Shown in pieces: positions 24,636 through 33,675 of a DNA stretch of 64,000 nucleotides. Under the pieces are notes generated by a model that did not search any database, was not told the origin of the DNA, and saw nothing but the letters and a program-made list of their open reading frames with translations. How positions within the stretch are numbered: position 1 is the first letter of the stretch; every line of letters starts with the position of its first letter. The DNA is from CAIWHR01 sp963726775 (GTDB taxonomy: Bacteria; Pseudomonadota; Gammaproteobacteria; Burkholderiales; Casimicrobiaceae). The translations under genes were made by a program, and so were the position numbers. The stretch is taken from contig CAVSDL010000001.1 of the NCBI GenBank assembly GCA_963726775.1, forward strand, positions 806,001 through 870,000. The letters are read 5' to 3'.

Positions 24636-26783
24636 ATGGAAATCACAGGGAATCAACAGGGGACAAACAGGCGCCGCCTGCGCCAAGGGGCGTGTCGCGA
24701 CCTCGCGCGGCTTGCCGTGGACGCCCTGGCGGCGGGACTGTTGGTCAGCATCGTGCTGGCGCTGGTGATCTTCATCGTGACGTCGCAGGCGCAGGCGGCC
24801 GGGACGGATGCGCCACCGGATCACGGAACGCTGCTGTTCACGCCGGGCCCTGGCAATGCGCCGGAGGCGGCACCGCTTCTCTACACCGATGTGCGGATCC
24901 GCGCAGGAGGACTGGTCGCACGTGCGAGCGTGACACAGCGCTTCCGCAATCCGACGACCGGGTGGCAGGAAGGCGTCTACGTGTTTCCCCTTCCCGAGAA
25001 AGCCGCCGTCGACCATCTGGAAATCCGCATCGGCGATCGCCGTGTCGAAGGCCGGATCCGCGAACGCGACGAGGCCCGCGCCACCTACGAGCAGGCGAAG
25101 CGCGAAGGAAGGAAGGCGACCCTGGTCGAACAGGAGCGGCCCAATGTGTTCGCAACCCGCGTCGCGCCCATCGGACCCGGCGAAGAAATCGTCGTCACGA
25201 TCGAGTATCAGGAGACGCTTCGCTACGACGCGGGCGCATTCAGACTCCGCTTTCCGATGGTCGTGGCACCGCGTTATATCGCCGGCGCGACGGGCATTGC
25301 CGGCGAACCAGGCACCGGCTGGGGCGTCGACGCCGATCAGGCTCCCGATGCCGGGCGGGTCATCCCGCCGGTCGCGGCGCCAACGCAGGGCTATCGGAAT
25401 CCGGTGACGATTGCCGTCGACATCGCACCGGGCTTCCTGCTATCGAAAATCGAAAGTCCCTACCATCCGATCGACGTGACCGAATTCGCCGACCGCCACT
25501 ACACGGTCAAGCTTGCGGGCGGGCCGGTGCCGGCAAATCGCGACTTCGAGCTCTCCTGGACTCCGGACCTCGATGCGGTACCCGGCGCCGCCGTCTTCGC
25601 CGAGCGCAAGGGCGACAGGATCTACGCGCAAGTCATGGTGCTGCCGCCGACGCCGATTGCCGGTCACGACGCGGCGCGATTGTCGCGCGAGGTGGTGTTC
25701 ATCGTCGACACGTCGGGGTCGATGGAGGGCGCATCGATCGTGCAGGCGAAGGAGGCATTGCAAATGGCGCTCGCCCGTCTGCAACCCGGCGACCGCTTCA
25801 ACGTGATCGAGTTCAATTCGGCGACGAGATCGCTGTTCACCGTACCGATGCCGATGGATCCCGCGACACTGGCAATGGCGCGCCGCTTCGTCGCCACGCT
25901 CCGTGCCCGCGGCGGCACCGAAATGAGAACCGCGCTGGCCGCAGCACTCACGCGCGACAAGGCACCGGGGTACGTCCGGCAGGTGGTGTTCCTCACCGAC
26001 GGCGCGGTCGCCGACGAAGGCGAGGTCATCGCGCTGATCCGCGAGCGCCTCGACGACCGCCGCCTGTTCACGATCGGCATCGGGTCCGCGCCGAATTCCT
26101 TCTTTCTGACCAAGGCCGCGCAATTCGGGCGCGGCACTTTCACCTACGTCGGCAACGTTCGCGAGGTCGCCGAGAAGATGAGCGCGCTGTTCGCGAAGCT
26201 CGAAAGCCCGGTGCTGACGGACATCGCGATCGCGTGGCCCGGCCGCGCCGACGCCTGGCCGCGGCAGGTGCCCGACCTCTATGCCGGCGAGCCCGTGGTC
26301 GTCGTCGCCGAGGTCGATGCGCTCGCCGGCGGAGTGACGATCTCCGGCACGCGCGGCGGCAAGTCGTGGAGCGCAAGCCTGCCGCTCGCCGTGGGCCCCG
26401 ACGAGCCCGGCATCGGCGTGCTGTGGGCGCGGGCGCAGATCGAAGCCCTCACCGACGCGCTCCGGAGCGGCAGTTCCGAACGGGAGATCCGGAGCGCGAT
26501 CGTCGAAGTGGCGCTCGCGCACCATCTCGTCAGCAAATACACCAGTCTCGTCGCCGTCGACGCGACATCGACCGCGCCACCCGGGGCGGCGAGCGGGACG
26601 ACGGCGCTGCCGATAAACCTGCCGGAAGGCTGGTCGTACGACGCCGTTCTTGGCGGCGCGCAGACGGCGACACCGGCCACGCAGGACCTGTTGCTCGGCC
26701 TCGTCGCGCTGTTCCTTGCCTTCCTCGCCTGGTCAATCGACCGGCCGCCCGGCGTCGGTCGTGGCGAACGGAGTCTGACGTGA
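24636..26783 (+). CDS. Sortase target protein with VIT and VWA domains
   Basis: This 715-residue protein is the marine-type proteobacterial sortase target (TIGR03788-like). A signal-anchor helix lies at about residues 31-53. It is followed by a VIT domain (about 75-200, with VTQRFRNPTTGWQEGVYVFP) and a von Willebrand A domain with an intact metal site, IVDTSGSMEG, at 356-365. The C terminus has a sorting-signal layout: a short motif, a hydrophobic helix (about 685-700) and a basic tail. The motif reads GGAQTATPAT where the family usually has an LPxTATPA-like sequence. It should be exported and processed by the sortase encoded next, whose GTG overlaps its stop. The chosen ATG follows an AGGG-type site. 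Confidence 0.88.
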   Translation: MEITGNQQGTNRRRLRQGACRDLARLAVDALAAGLLVSIVLALVIFIVTSQAQAAGTDAPPDHGTLLFTPGPGNAPEAAPLLYTDVRIRAGGLVARASVTQRFRNPTTGWQEGVYVFPLPEKAAVDHLEIRIGDRRVEGRIRERDEARATYEQAKREGRKATLVEQERPNVFATRVAPIGPGEEIVVTIEYQETLRYDAGAFRLRFPMVVAPRYIAGATGIAGEPGTGWGVDADQAPDAGRVIPPVAAPTQGYRNPVTIAVDIAPGFLLSKIESPYHPIDVTEFADRHYTVKLAGGPVPANRDFELSWTPDLDAVPGAAVFAERKGDRIYAQVMVLPPTPIAGHDAARLSREVVFIVDTSGSMEGASIVQAKEALQMALARLQPGDRFNVIEFNSATRSLFTVPMPMDPATLAMARRFVATLRARGGTEMRTALAAALTRDKAPGYVRQVVFLTDGAVADEGEVIALIRERLDDRRLFTIGIGSAPNSFFLTKAAQFGRGTFTYVGNVREVAEKMSALFAKLESPVLTDIAIAWPGRADAWPRQVPDLYAGEPVVVVAEVDALAGGVTISGTRGGKSWSASLPLAVGPDEPGIGVLWARAQIEALTDALRSGSSEREIRSAIVEVALAHHLVSKYTSLVAVDATSTAPPGAASGTTALPINLPEGWSYDAVLGGAQTATPATQDLLLGLVALFLAFLAWSIDRPPGVGRGERSLT

Positions 26784-27508
26784 ATTGCGCTGCCGACCGG
26801 GGAGGACCTTTCGGCCGATGCGACCCACAGGCGCGAAACTGGATGCGCGCCTCGGCGCCAGGTATCGCGTTTGGCGTTCCCGCGGCCGAGTCTTCCCCCG
26901 TCGACGGCGGAGTGGCCGAACGGCGGACGGGGCGACTCGCTTCGGCGTGGATCGCGATGGGCTTGCTGGCGGCGGGGCTCGCGCTGACGGGACATGCCGC
27001 GTACATCCACGGCAAGGCGCTGGTCGCGCAAGCGCTGCTGCAGCGCGCCTGGGCAGCGACGCGAGCGACGGCGGCCCCCGCCAAGCCGTGGCCGTGGGCC
27101 GACACCGTGCCCATCGCGCGGCTCATCGCACCGGCGCACGGCGTCGATCTCCTGGTGCTCTCCGGAGCCACCGGGCGTACCCTCGCGTTCGGACCCGGGC
27201 ACCACGACGGGTCGGCGATGCCCGGCCACGCCGGAAACACCGTGCTGTCGGCTCATCGCGACACGCATTTCCGATTTCTGCGGCGCCTCGCGATCGGCGA
27301 TGAATTGATCGTCGAGCTGCCGGCCGGCCAGCGTTTCCATTATCGCGTGCGCGATACGCTCGTCGCCGACACGCGCGAACTTCGGTTGCCGCGGCTGCCG
27401 AACGAGCCCGCGCTGACGCTCGTCACCTGCTATCCGTTCGACGCCATTGAGCCGGGCGGCCCGCTGCGTTACGTCGTCGTCGCCACCGCTGGCGGAGGAA
27501 GCCTCTGA
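26780..27508 (+). CDS. Class GN sortase
   Basis: This protein of about 242 residues is a Gram-negative-type sortase transpeptidase. A membrane anchor lies at about residues 55-77. The catalytic triad is complete: His159 in NTVLSAHRDTHF, Cys217 in LTLVTCYPFD and Arg230 in GGPLRYVVV. The GTG start overlaps the target gene stop (GTGA), which argues for coupled production of enzyme and substrate; an ATG at 26843 is an alternative and gives 221 residues. The enzyme would cleave the C-terminal signal of the VIT/VWA protein at the periplasmic face of the inner membrane. Confidence 0.9.
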   Translation: MNCAADRGGPFGRCDPQARNWMRASAPGIAFGVPAAESSPVDGGVAERRTGRLASAWIAMGLLAAGLALTGHAAYIHGKALVAQALLQRAWAATRATAAPAKPWPWADTVPIARLIAPAHGVDLLVLSGATGRTLAFGPGHHDGSAMPGHAGNTVLSAHRDTHFRFLRRLAIGDELIVELPAGQRFHYRVRDTLVADTRELRLPRLPNEPALTLVTCYPFDAIEPGGPLRYVVVATAGGGSL

Positions 27509-27578
27509 ACCGGCCCTGCCGTGCCCCCCGGCCGGTGCCTGCGCTATCATTGCGCGATCGTCGGCGAAGGGGACGGCC

Positions 27579-28070
27579 ATGAAGCTCGAAGGCTCCTGCC
27601 ACTGCGGCGCCGTGCACTTTGCGGTCGAATCACATACGCCGCAACCGTTCATGCGCTGCTACTGCTCCATTTGCCGCAAGACCGCGGGCGGCGGCGGGTA
27701 CGCGATCAACATCATGGGTGAAATGAAGTCGCTGCGCGTGCGCGGCAAGCGATGGATCGGCGTCTACCGCGCCCGGATCCGCGACCGGGGCGGCACCCGC
27801 GGATCGCTGTCGCCTGCGCGACGCCAGTTCTGCGTCAAGTGCGGCAGCGCGCTGTGGGTATGGGATCCACAGTGGCCGGATTGGGTCTATCCGTTCGCTT
27901 CGGCGATCGACTCCCGGCTGCCGAAGCCCGGCGAGGAAGTCGAAATGATGCTTCGCTTCGCAGCGCCATGGGCCGAGGTGCCGAGCGGCCGCGCCCATTC
28001 CCACTTTCCGCTGTATCCCGACGAAGGCATTGCCGACTGGCACGAGAAGCGCGGACTCTCGGTGAAATGA
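27579..28070 (+). CDS. GFA-family protein (glutathione-dependent formaldehyde-activating type)
   Basis: This 163-residue protein has the zinc-binding cysteine pattern of the GFA family: CHCG near residues 8-11, CYCSIC near 28-33 and CVKCGSA near 86-92. The first gives MKLEGSCHCGAVHF, a typical start for the family. Members are small zinc proteins related to S-hydroxymethylglutathione synthase, but most have no proven activity, so I do not assign a substrate. The ATG is preceded by an AGGGGA-type site. It follows the sortase gene by 70 bases and may or may not share its transcript. Confidence 0.85.
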   Translation: MKLEGSCHCGAVHFAVESHTPQPFMRCYCSICRKTAGGGGYAINIMGEMKSLRVRGKRWIGVYRARIRDRGGTRGSLSPARRQFCVKCGSALWVWDPQWPDWVYPFASAIDSRLPKPGEEVEMMLRFAAPWAEVPSGRAHSHFPLYPDEGIADWHEKRGLSVK

Positions 28071-28146
28071 GGGCTGTCCGCACTCCGTGCCGCTGGCCTG
28101 CCTCAGGCGCAATTGCCCGACCGGCAGGCCGCGCGCGACGCCCGCC

Positions 28147-28971
28147 TTACGTGAACGAAAGCGTGACCCCGCCGAGCCCCAGCGCGCCGTAATCCGACGT
28201 CCACGTCTCGCCCGCCGCGACCGGCCACGCATCGGTGATCGTGCCCGTCGTCACGATTTCCCCCGCGGCCAGCGGCGGGAACTGCGGCTGCGTCGCAAGC
28301 AGGCGCGCGAGATGCACGAGCGCCAGCGCAGGGCCGTCGAGCACGTTCGCCCCGACGCCCCGATCGATTACTGAACGGCGACGTCGCAGCGTCAACGTGA
28401 ACGTCGGCAGGGCGGCGGCGATCGCCGGGCGATTGCGGCTCGTCAGCACAATCGGGGTACCGACCACCAGTGCGCCGTGCAGGCCAAATGCTGCCGTGCA
28501 ATCGGCGGCGGTGAACTTCCAGTCGGGGAAGTGGCTTTGCACGATCTCGAAGCCGGGGGCGATCCATTCCACGCACGTCAGCACCGCGAGCGCGTTGTTG
28601 GTCACCGGCACGGGCGCCTTCAACTTGAACACGACCTCCGGCTCGATGCGCGGCTGGACGAATTCCTTGCGCGCAAGCGTCGCGTGGCCGTTCTTGGCGA
28701 AATGCACCGAATGCGTCCAGATGTGCGCCCACATCGGCCGGTCTACGCCATAACGCGCCCAGATCGTGCGATTGGTGAACCCGATCTTGCGGCCCGCGGG
28801 TTCCCAGCCCTGGGTAGCCCGGCGGCGTTTCTCGATCTCCCGCAGCACCTCGTAGGCCGCCACGACGTCGAATTTCGGATCCGCGGCCGTGATCGGCGCG
28901 ATTTGCACACCGCGGTCGTATGCGGAAATCAGCCGGCCGGCGATTTCGGCGATGTCGTGCGCCGAAATCAT
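28147..28971 (-). CDS. 2-keto-4-pentenoate hydratase / FAH-family protein (MhpD-like)
   Basis: This 274-residue protein resembles the MhpD/HpaH branch of the fumarylacetoacetate-hydrolase fold, enzymes that hydrate 2-oxo-4-enoates in aromatic meta-cleavage pathways. The family segments seen are AGRKIGFTNRTIWARYGVD (about residues 58-76), IEPEVVFKLKAPVP, VEWIAPGFEIVQSHFPDWKF and AGEIVTTGTITDAWPVAAGE. The acidic residues of these segments bind the divalent metal. No other meta-pathway genes are adjacent, so the substrate is open. The ATG overlaps the stop of a small membrane-protein gene (ATGA). Confidence 0.82.
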   Translation of the reverse strand: MISAHDIAEIAGRLISAYDRGVQIAPITAADPKFDVVAAYEVLREIEKRRRATQGWEPAGRKIGFTNRTIWARYGVDRPMWAHIWTHSVHFAKNGHATLARKEFVQPRIEPEVVFKLKAPVPVTNNALAVLTCVEWIAPGFEIVQSHFPDWKFTAADCTAAFGLHGALVVGTPIVLTSRNRPAIAAALPTFTLTLRRRRSVIDRGVGANVLDGPALALVHLARLLATQPQFPPLAAGEIVTTGTITDAWPVAAGETWTSDYGALGLGGVTLSFT

Positions 28972-29183
28972 CGGATGAAGTGCAATGCGCGCAGCAACGA
29001 CGTTCCGGCCGCCCAGGCTGCGGTAGCGACGACCATGCCGAGAATCGCCGCGGCGATGGCGCCGAGCGTTCCGTCCCAGCCGACCGTGGTGACGACGGCC
29101 CACGCGACGATGCCGCCGATGCCGCCACATACAATGATCCCCATTACGCTGGCGAGGATCGAACCCCGCTGTTCGCAAGCCAT
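28968..29183 (-). CDS. Small two-helix membrane protein
   Basis: This protein of about 71 residues contains two glycine/alanine-rich hydrophobic segments, IMGIIVCGGIGGIVAWAVV-like near residues 13-32 and LGAIAAAILGMVVATAAWAA near 41-60, separated by a short loop. Its stop overlaps the hydratase ATG, and this supports it as a real coupled gene. The ATG at 29183 is preferred; a TTG nine bases upstream is also possible. I do not recognise the family and assign no function. Confidence 0.6.
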   Translation of the reverse strand: MACEQRGSILASVMGIIVCGGIGGIVAWAVVTTVGWDGTLGAIAAAILGMVVATAAWAAGTSLLRALHFIR

Positions 29184-29417
29184 GGTCGGCAACTCCAGTT
29201 CGCCACGCCGAATAGCGGATGTTACTTCGTTCGCGGCGGTCGCGGCAATCGCGCCATAATGTCACCGCACCGCAGCTTGAAATTCCGCACACCGGCAACG
29301 GAAATTCTCGTTGCCGCGCGGGAGGCCTGCGGTGCGGCCGCTTGCCGCTTGCACGCGCCGCGAAGTATAAGACGCCTCGGGATGTCCGTTCGTCGGAGTC
29401 CACAGCCCGTTCACACC

Positions 29418-29752
29418 ATGTCCGCCGAACCGGAGGGCAGGATCGCGCTGCGTCGCGCGATCACGCTGGGCTACGAGCGCGAGGCGCGTATCCGGCTGCT
29501 GCGCAGTGGCCAGGGCGTGCCGGCGGCACAACTTCCGCCGCCGGGATTCACCGGGTACCATCCGTCCACCCCGGCACTGGACGCCTACGATCCTGTCGCC
29601 GCGCGGGCGCTGCTCGACAAAGTCGGGTACAAGGACCGTGACGCGGCATGCATTCCTACGGCAATGTTCTCGCACAGCCGTGGCTCAAGGGCTACAAGCC
29701 GGATCCTCTGCTCCGGTACCAATGGAAATTCTACGACGTCGTCCGGCCGTGA
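29418..29752 (+). pseudogene. Decayed copy of the downstream peptide-type solute-binding protein
   Basis: The frame beginning EPEGRIALRRAITLGYER and running through RALLDKVGYKDRD aligns with the intact protein encoded next (EKIALRRAIGMGYDRDAD, RALLDKFGYRDRD). After that point about 170 residues are missing, and the reading continues in another frame as HSYGNVLAQPWLKGYK and QWKFYDVVRP, matching YSNVLVQPWVKGYK and QWKFYDVEARQ. The N-terminal two thirds is absent. This is therefore a truncated, internally deleted and frameshifted tandem paralogue that ends 32 bases before the intact gene's start. Confidence 0.8.
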
Positions 29753-29784
29753 TTTGGGCGCCGGATAGCGAAAGGAAGAGGTCC

Positions 29785-31572
29785 TTGCGTTCCGCTCCCT
29801 TCGGCGCCGCCCTTGCCGTGCTCGCATTGACGCTGGTCGCAGCCGTCGCGGGCGCCGCCGACATGACGAAAACGTTGCGCGTCGCATTCCCGATCGCGGA
29901 AACCGGATTCGATCCCCAAGCCGTCGGCGACACGTATTCGTTCGACGTCTGCCGCGCGATCTTCGATCCGCTCTATACGTACGACTATCTTGCGCGACCG
30001 GTGAAGCTCGTGCCGAACACCGCCGACGGCCTGCCGCAGATCACCGATGGCGGACGCACCTACACGATCAAGGTCAGACCCGGCATCTACTTTGCCTCCG
30101 ACCCCGCATTCAATGGCAAGAAGCGCGAACTGACCGCCGAGGACTACGTCTACAGCATCAAGCGCATCTTCGACCCGAAGGTGCGGTCATACTGGCTCTA
30201 TATCTTCGAGAAGAACCTCGTCGGCCTCGACGACGTTCTCGCCCGCGCGCGCAAGACCGGCAGCTTCGACTATGACGCGAGGATCGACGGACTCGTCGCC
30301 CTCGATCGGTACACGTTGCGAATACGGTTTCGGAATCCCGACTACGTATTCAAGTGGTGGTTGAGCTACGACGGGCTCGCCGCCGTCGCGCGCGAGGTGG
30401 TCGAGGCGTACCGGGATTCGTCGAACCGCGTGATGGACCACCCGGTCGGCACCGGAGCGTACCGGCTGAAGGATTGGACGCGCGGGCAGAAGATCGTCCT
30501 CGAGGCCAATCCCGATTTCCGCGACGAGACATACCCCTCGCCGAGTCCCGGCAGCGATCCCGCCGACGCGGCGATTGCGCGAGGCAACGCGGGCCGCAAG
30601 CTGCCGATCGTCGGACGGGTCGAGATCAGCATTCTCGAGGAGGCCCAGCCGCGGCTTCTTACCTTCGACTCGGGAAAGCTGGATTACGTCGATCTCCCGG
30701 TGTCGATCGCCGGCAACGTGCTTGCCAGCAACGCCTTGAAGCCCGAATACGAACGGCGAGGAATCCGCCTGCATCGCTCGATCGATCCCTCGCTGCAGTT
30801 CACCTTTTTCAACATCGAGGATCCGGTCGTCGGCGGATACACGGCGGAGAAGATCGCGCTGCGGCGGGCGATCGGCATGGGCTACGACCGCGACGCCGAC
30901 ATCCGGCTGCTGTACAACGGGCAGGCGGAACCGGCGAACCAGCCGGTGCCGCTGGGCGTGGCGGGCCGCGACGCGTCGCTGCCGCCGACGAAGACCTACG
31001 ACCCGGCGGCCGCGCGCGCGCTGCTCGACAAGTTCGGGTACCGGGATCGCGACGGCGACGGCTATCGCGAAGCGCCGGACGGCAAGCCGCTGGTGCTCGT
31101 CAAGGCGTCGACGACGGCCGCCGCGGACCGCGCGCGCGACGAACTCTGGAAGCGCAGCATGGACGCGATCGGGATCAAGGTGACGTTCCTGAAGAACAAG
31201 TGGCCCGAGCTCAACAAGATGTCCGAGGCGGGCCAGCTGATGATCTGGAACCTCGGCTGGATCAGCTCGATCCCGGACGGCGACCCGTTCTACAGCCCGC
31301 TGTACGGCCGCAACATCGGGACGTCGAACGACGCGCGGTTCCGGCTGCCCGAGTACGATCGTCTCTACGAGGCGTCGCGCAAGCTCGCCGATGGTGCCGA
31401 GCGCACCGCGATCTACCGCAGGATGACCGAAATCATCCTGAACTACGCGCCGTGGACGCTCGACAGCTACCCGTACTCCAATGTGCTGGTTCAGCCCTGG
31501 GTGAAGGGGTACAAGCTCAACGTCTTTCTGCGCAACCAGTGGAAGTTCTACGACGTGGAGGCGCGACAGTAA
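29785..31572 (+). CDS. ABC transporter solute-binding protein, family 5 (peptide type)
   Basis: This 595-residue periplasmic protein belongs to the oligopeptide/dipeptide-binding family. A signal peptide is visible at residues 1-28 (SAPFGAALAVLALTLVAAVA, cleaved near AGAADM). The mature body has PLYTYDYLARPVKLVPNTAD, TAEDYVYSIKRIFDP and a long C-terminal lobe. The only good start is a TTG behind AGGAAGAGG. No permease or ATPase genes are next to it, so it must work with components elsewhere or alone. A decayed paralogue lies immediately upstream. The ligand is unknown. Confidence 0.85.
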   Translation: MRSAPFGAALAVLALTLVAAVAGAADMTKTLRVAFPIAETGFDPQAVGDTYSFDVCRAIFDPLYTYDYLARPVKLVPNTADGLPQITDGGRTYTIKVRPGIYFASDPAFNGKKRELTAEDYVYSIKRIFDPKVRSYWLYIFEKNLVGLDDVLARARKTGSFDYDARIDGLVALDRYTLRIRFRNPDYVFKWWLSYDGLAAVAREVVEAYRDSSNRVMDHPVGTGAYRLKDWTRGQKIVLEANPDFRDETYPSPSPGSDPADAAIARGNAGRKLPIVGRVEISILEEAQPRLLTFDSGKLDYVDLPVSIAGNVLASNALKPEYERRGIRLHRSIDPSLQFTFFNIEDPVVGGYTAEKIALRRAIGMGYDRDADIRLLYNGQAEPANQPVPLGVAGRDASLPPTKTYDPAAARALLDKFGYRDRDGDGYREAPDGKPLVLVKASTTAAADRARDELWKRSMDAIGIKVTFLKNKWPELNKMSEAGQLMIWNLGWISSIPDGDPFYSPLYGRNIGTSNDARFRLPEYDRLYEASRKLADGAERTAIYRRMTEIILNYAPWTLDSYPYSNVLVQPWVKGYKLNVFLRNQWKFYDVEARQ

Positions 31573-31632
31573 CGTTTTCCCGCGCCGTCGCGCCAGCTGC
31601 CCGGCGGCCGGCCGCCTTCGCACACGGCACCT

Positions 31633-31661
31633 TTGACGGGTAACCCTGCGAACGCTACCCT
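31633..31661 (+). promoter_or_regulatory. Candidate sigma-70 promoter for the TPR gene
   Basis: TTGACG and TACCCT are separated by 17 bases, about 40 bases upstream of the ATG at 31703. The -35 box matches at five of six positions and the -10 box is weak. The position fits the upstream start of the TPR gene. Confidence 0.4.
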
Positions 31662-31702
31662 CGCGGGCACACCAACCGTTCGATCGCTAGGGGCACTCCC
31701 GC

Positions 31703-33496
31703 ATGGAGGAATCGACACGCGAAGCGGCGGCAGGTCCGCGCGCGCCAAATGACCCGACGCGCGCCATTGGGCCGGCGCACCCGCCGAGGACGCTGACGGA
31801 TGCCGTCGCCCGCGCTCATGGCGACGGATGGCGGCCGGGCGATCGTTGCACACTCGTTCCCGCGCTGCCGACCAATTCTTCTCCGGCAAGCTCGCCAATC
31901 CCTGTCGGCGCGCTGTTCGGCCTCATGTCGATGCCGCAGGTCGACACGATACTGTCGGCCGCGCTGGCGCTGTCCCTGCTCGGTGTCGTCGGCGCCCTCG
32001 CGTACGCGTTTTGGCGCGAGGTCAGGAACGATACGGTGTTCCTGGAGCCGATCGAAGTGCCGCAAGAGCTCATCCGACGAGGCTTCTCTGCCGCGGTCGT
32101 TGCCGCACGGCTGCTCGACGAATCCCGCGCGCTGCAGCGCGGCGCCGCAGGCACGCGCCCGAGGCGGGTTCTGGAGAACATCGCCGCACTGGCCGACTTG
32201 CAGCTGCCGGGCGGCCAGCTCTCGATCCGCGCCGTCGTGAAGTACGCGCGATCGTTGTTCGGCAGACCGGCATCGCGGATCAGCGGCGAGATTACCGAGC
32301 AGCCCGAGGGGTACACGCTGCGCCTGCGCATCGGAAGCGTCGTCATCGAGCCGGTAGGCGGGCCGCACCCGCCGGCAGCGAGCGTGGAGCAGGTCATTCA
32401 CGACGGCGCACAGGATCTGCTGCAGGCGGTCGATCCCTACTCGCTCGCCAGCTACTATTTCATGGGGCCCGAGGCGGGCGCCTCCGAGCATCCGAATACG
32501 ATTCGCCTGCTTCGACAAGTCGAGCGCTCGGGAACGCCCGAGGATCGTGCCTGGGCGCTGGGCCTCTGGGGAACCATATTGGTCGCCGAGCACAGGGACG
32601 AAGACGCGATGGCAAAGTACCGCGCTTCGCTCGCCGCGCACCACCGGGTCTTCGTGTCGGTCGCGCTCGGCAACCTGGTAACCACATTGAACTACAAGGG
32701 GCATGACGATCAGGCGGTCGCCGAAATCGAGGCCATCGAAGCGCGTCGCCCTGTGGTGACCGAAAACCTTCTTGCCGTCGCGCAGGCTTACACGGCCATC
32801 GGCAAATGGGACCGGGCGCTCTCTGCCGCCAACCGCGCAGCGCGGCTGGCGCGCCGCAATGCGATGGCGCACCTCGCCCGGGGCTATGCTCTAGGCGGAT
32901 TGCATCGACACGTCGAATCCATCGCCGCACTCCATCGCGCCCGCGAGCTCGAGGGCGCGATGAGCCCGATCGAATTCGGCCTCGCTTGGCAATTGAGCCT
33001 CGCCGGCCAAGCGGACGAAGCGCTGCGCGTGGCCCAGGAGGCGGTGGCGCGCATTCCAAACGGCCATAACGGGAATATGGCGCTCGGATTCGCCGAGCTT
33101 GCCGCCGGCAATGCCAAAGCCGCCATCGCTGCGTTCGAGCGCGCCGATCGTGCATTCGCACACTATGAGATCTGCAAGGCAGGGTGGGGCGATGCATTGC
33201 TCGCCGATGGCCAGCCCGAGGCCGCGATCGCGAAATACGAGGACAGTATCTCGGAGAACGCGCACACAGCGGAGGCATGGCGCGGCTGGGGCGAGGCACT
33301 GACGAAGCTGAGCCGGCACGGCGAGGCGCTCGTGAAATTCGAACGGGCGGCAAAGGAGGACGCGAACGATCCGCGCACGCCCCGCAGCTGGGCGATTGCA
33401 TTGGCAGCACTGGGTTACGGCGACGAGGCGCAGTCGAAGCGCAAGATTGCCGACGAGATCGAGCGGCGCAACGCGTCCTATTCGAAGGTTTCGTGA
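31703..33496 (+). CDS. TPR-repeat membrane protein
   Basis: This protein of up to 597 residues has a membrane helix at about residues 80-102 followed by a large soluble region. In its second half (about 330-580) there are several tetratricopeptide-like repeats, for example AAIAAFERADRAFAHYEICK and EAIAKYEDS-type helices, spaced about 34 residues. The first 74 residues are proline-rich and unconserved in character, so translation may really start at ATG 31925 (MSMPQVDTIL). The promoter-like boxes at 31633 favour the longer form. I do not recognise a specific family. A scaffold or assembly role is only suggested by the repeats. Confidence 0.75.
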   Translation: MEESTREAAAGPRAPNDPTRAIGPAHPPRTLTDAVARAHGDGWRPGDRCTLVPALPTNSSPASSPIPVGALFGLMSMPQVDTILSAALALSLLGVVGALAYAFWREVRNDTVFLEPIEVPQELIRRGFSAAVVAARLLDESRALQRGAAGTRPRRVLENIAALADLQLPGGQLSIRAVVKYARSLFGRPASRISGEITEQPEGYTLRLRIGSVVIEPVGGPHPPAASVEQVIHDGAQDLLQAVDPYSLASYYFMGPEAGASEHPNTIRLLRQVERSGTPEDRAWALGLWGTILVAEHRDEDAMAKYRASLAAHHRVFVSVALGNLVTTLNYKGHDDQAVAEIEAIEARRPVVTENLLAVAQAYTAIGKWDRALSAANRAARLARRNAMAHLARGYALGGLHRHVESIAALHRARELEGAMSPIEFGLAWQLSLAGQADEALRVAQEAVARIPNGHNGNMALGFAELAAGNAKAAIAAFERADRAFAHYEICKAGWGDALLADGQPEAAIAKYEDSISENAHTAEAWRGWGEALTKLSRHGEALVKFERAAKEDANDPRTPRSWAIALAALGYGDEAQSKRKIADEIERRNASYSKVS

Positions 33497-33675
33497 CCAG
33501 GATCCCGCGCTGCGTGGCGCGCGACCGGCGGGCTGTGCGATACGCCCCGACGTGCCCGGCACACCCGCGCCGCCGGCGTCCGCCCGGTTTGTCGTCCGGC
33601 CGACATTCCGCGAGCCCCCGTGCGAAAAACCCGGATTCGACGGATAATTGACGTCCTTTTGCGGGAGACCCGATC

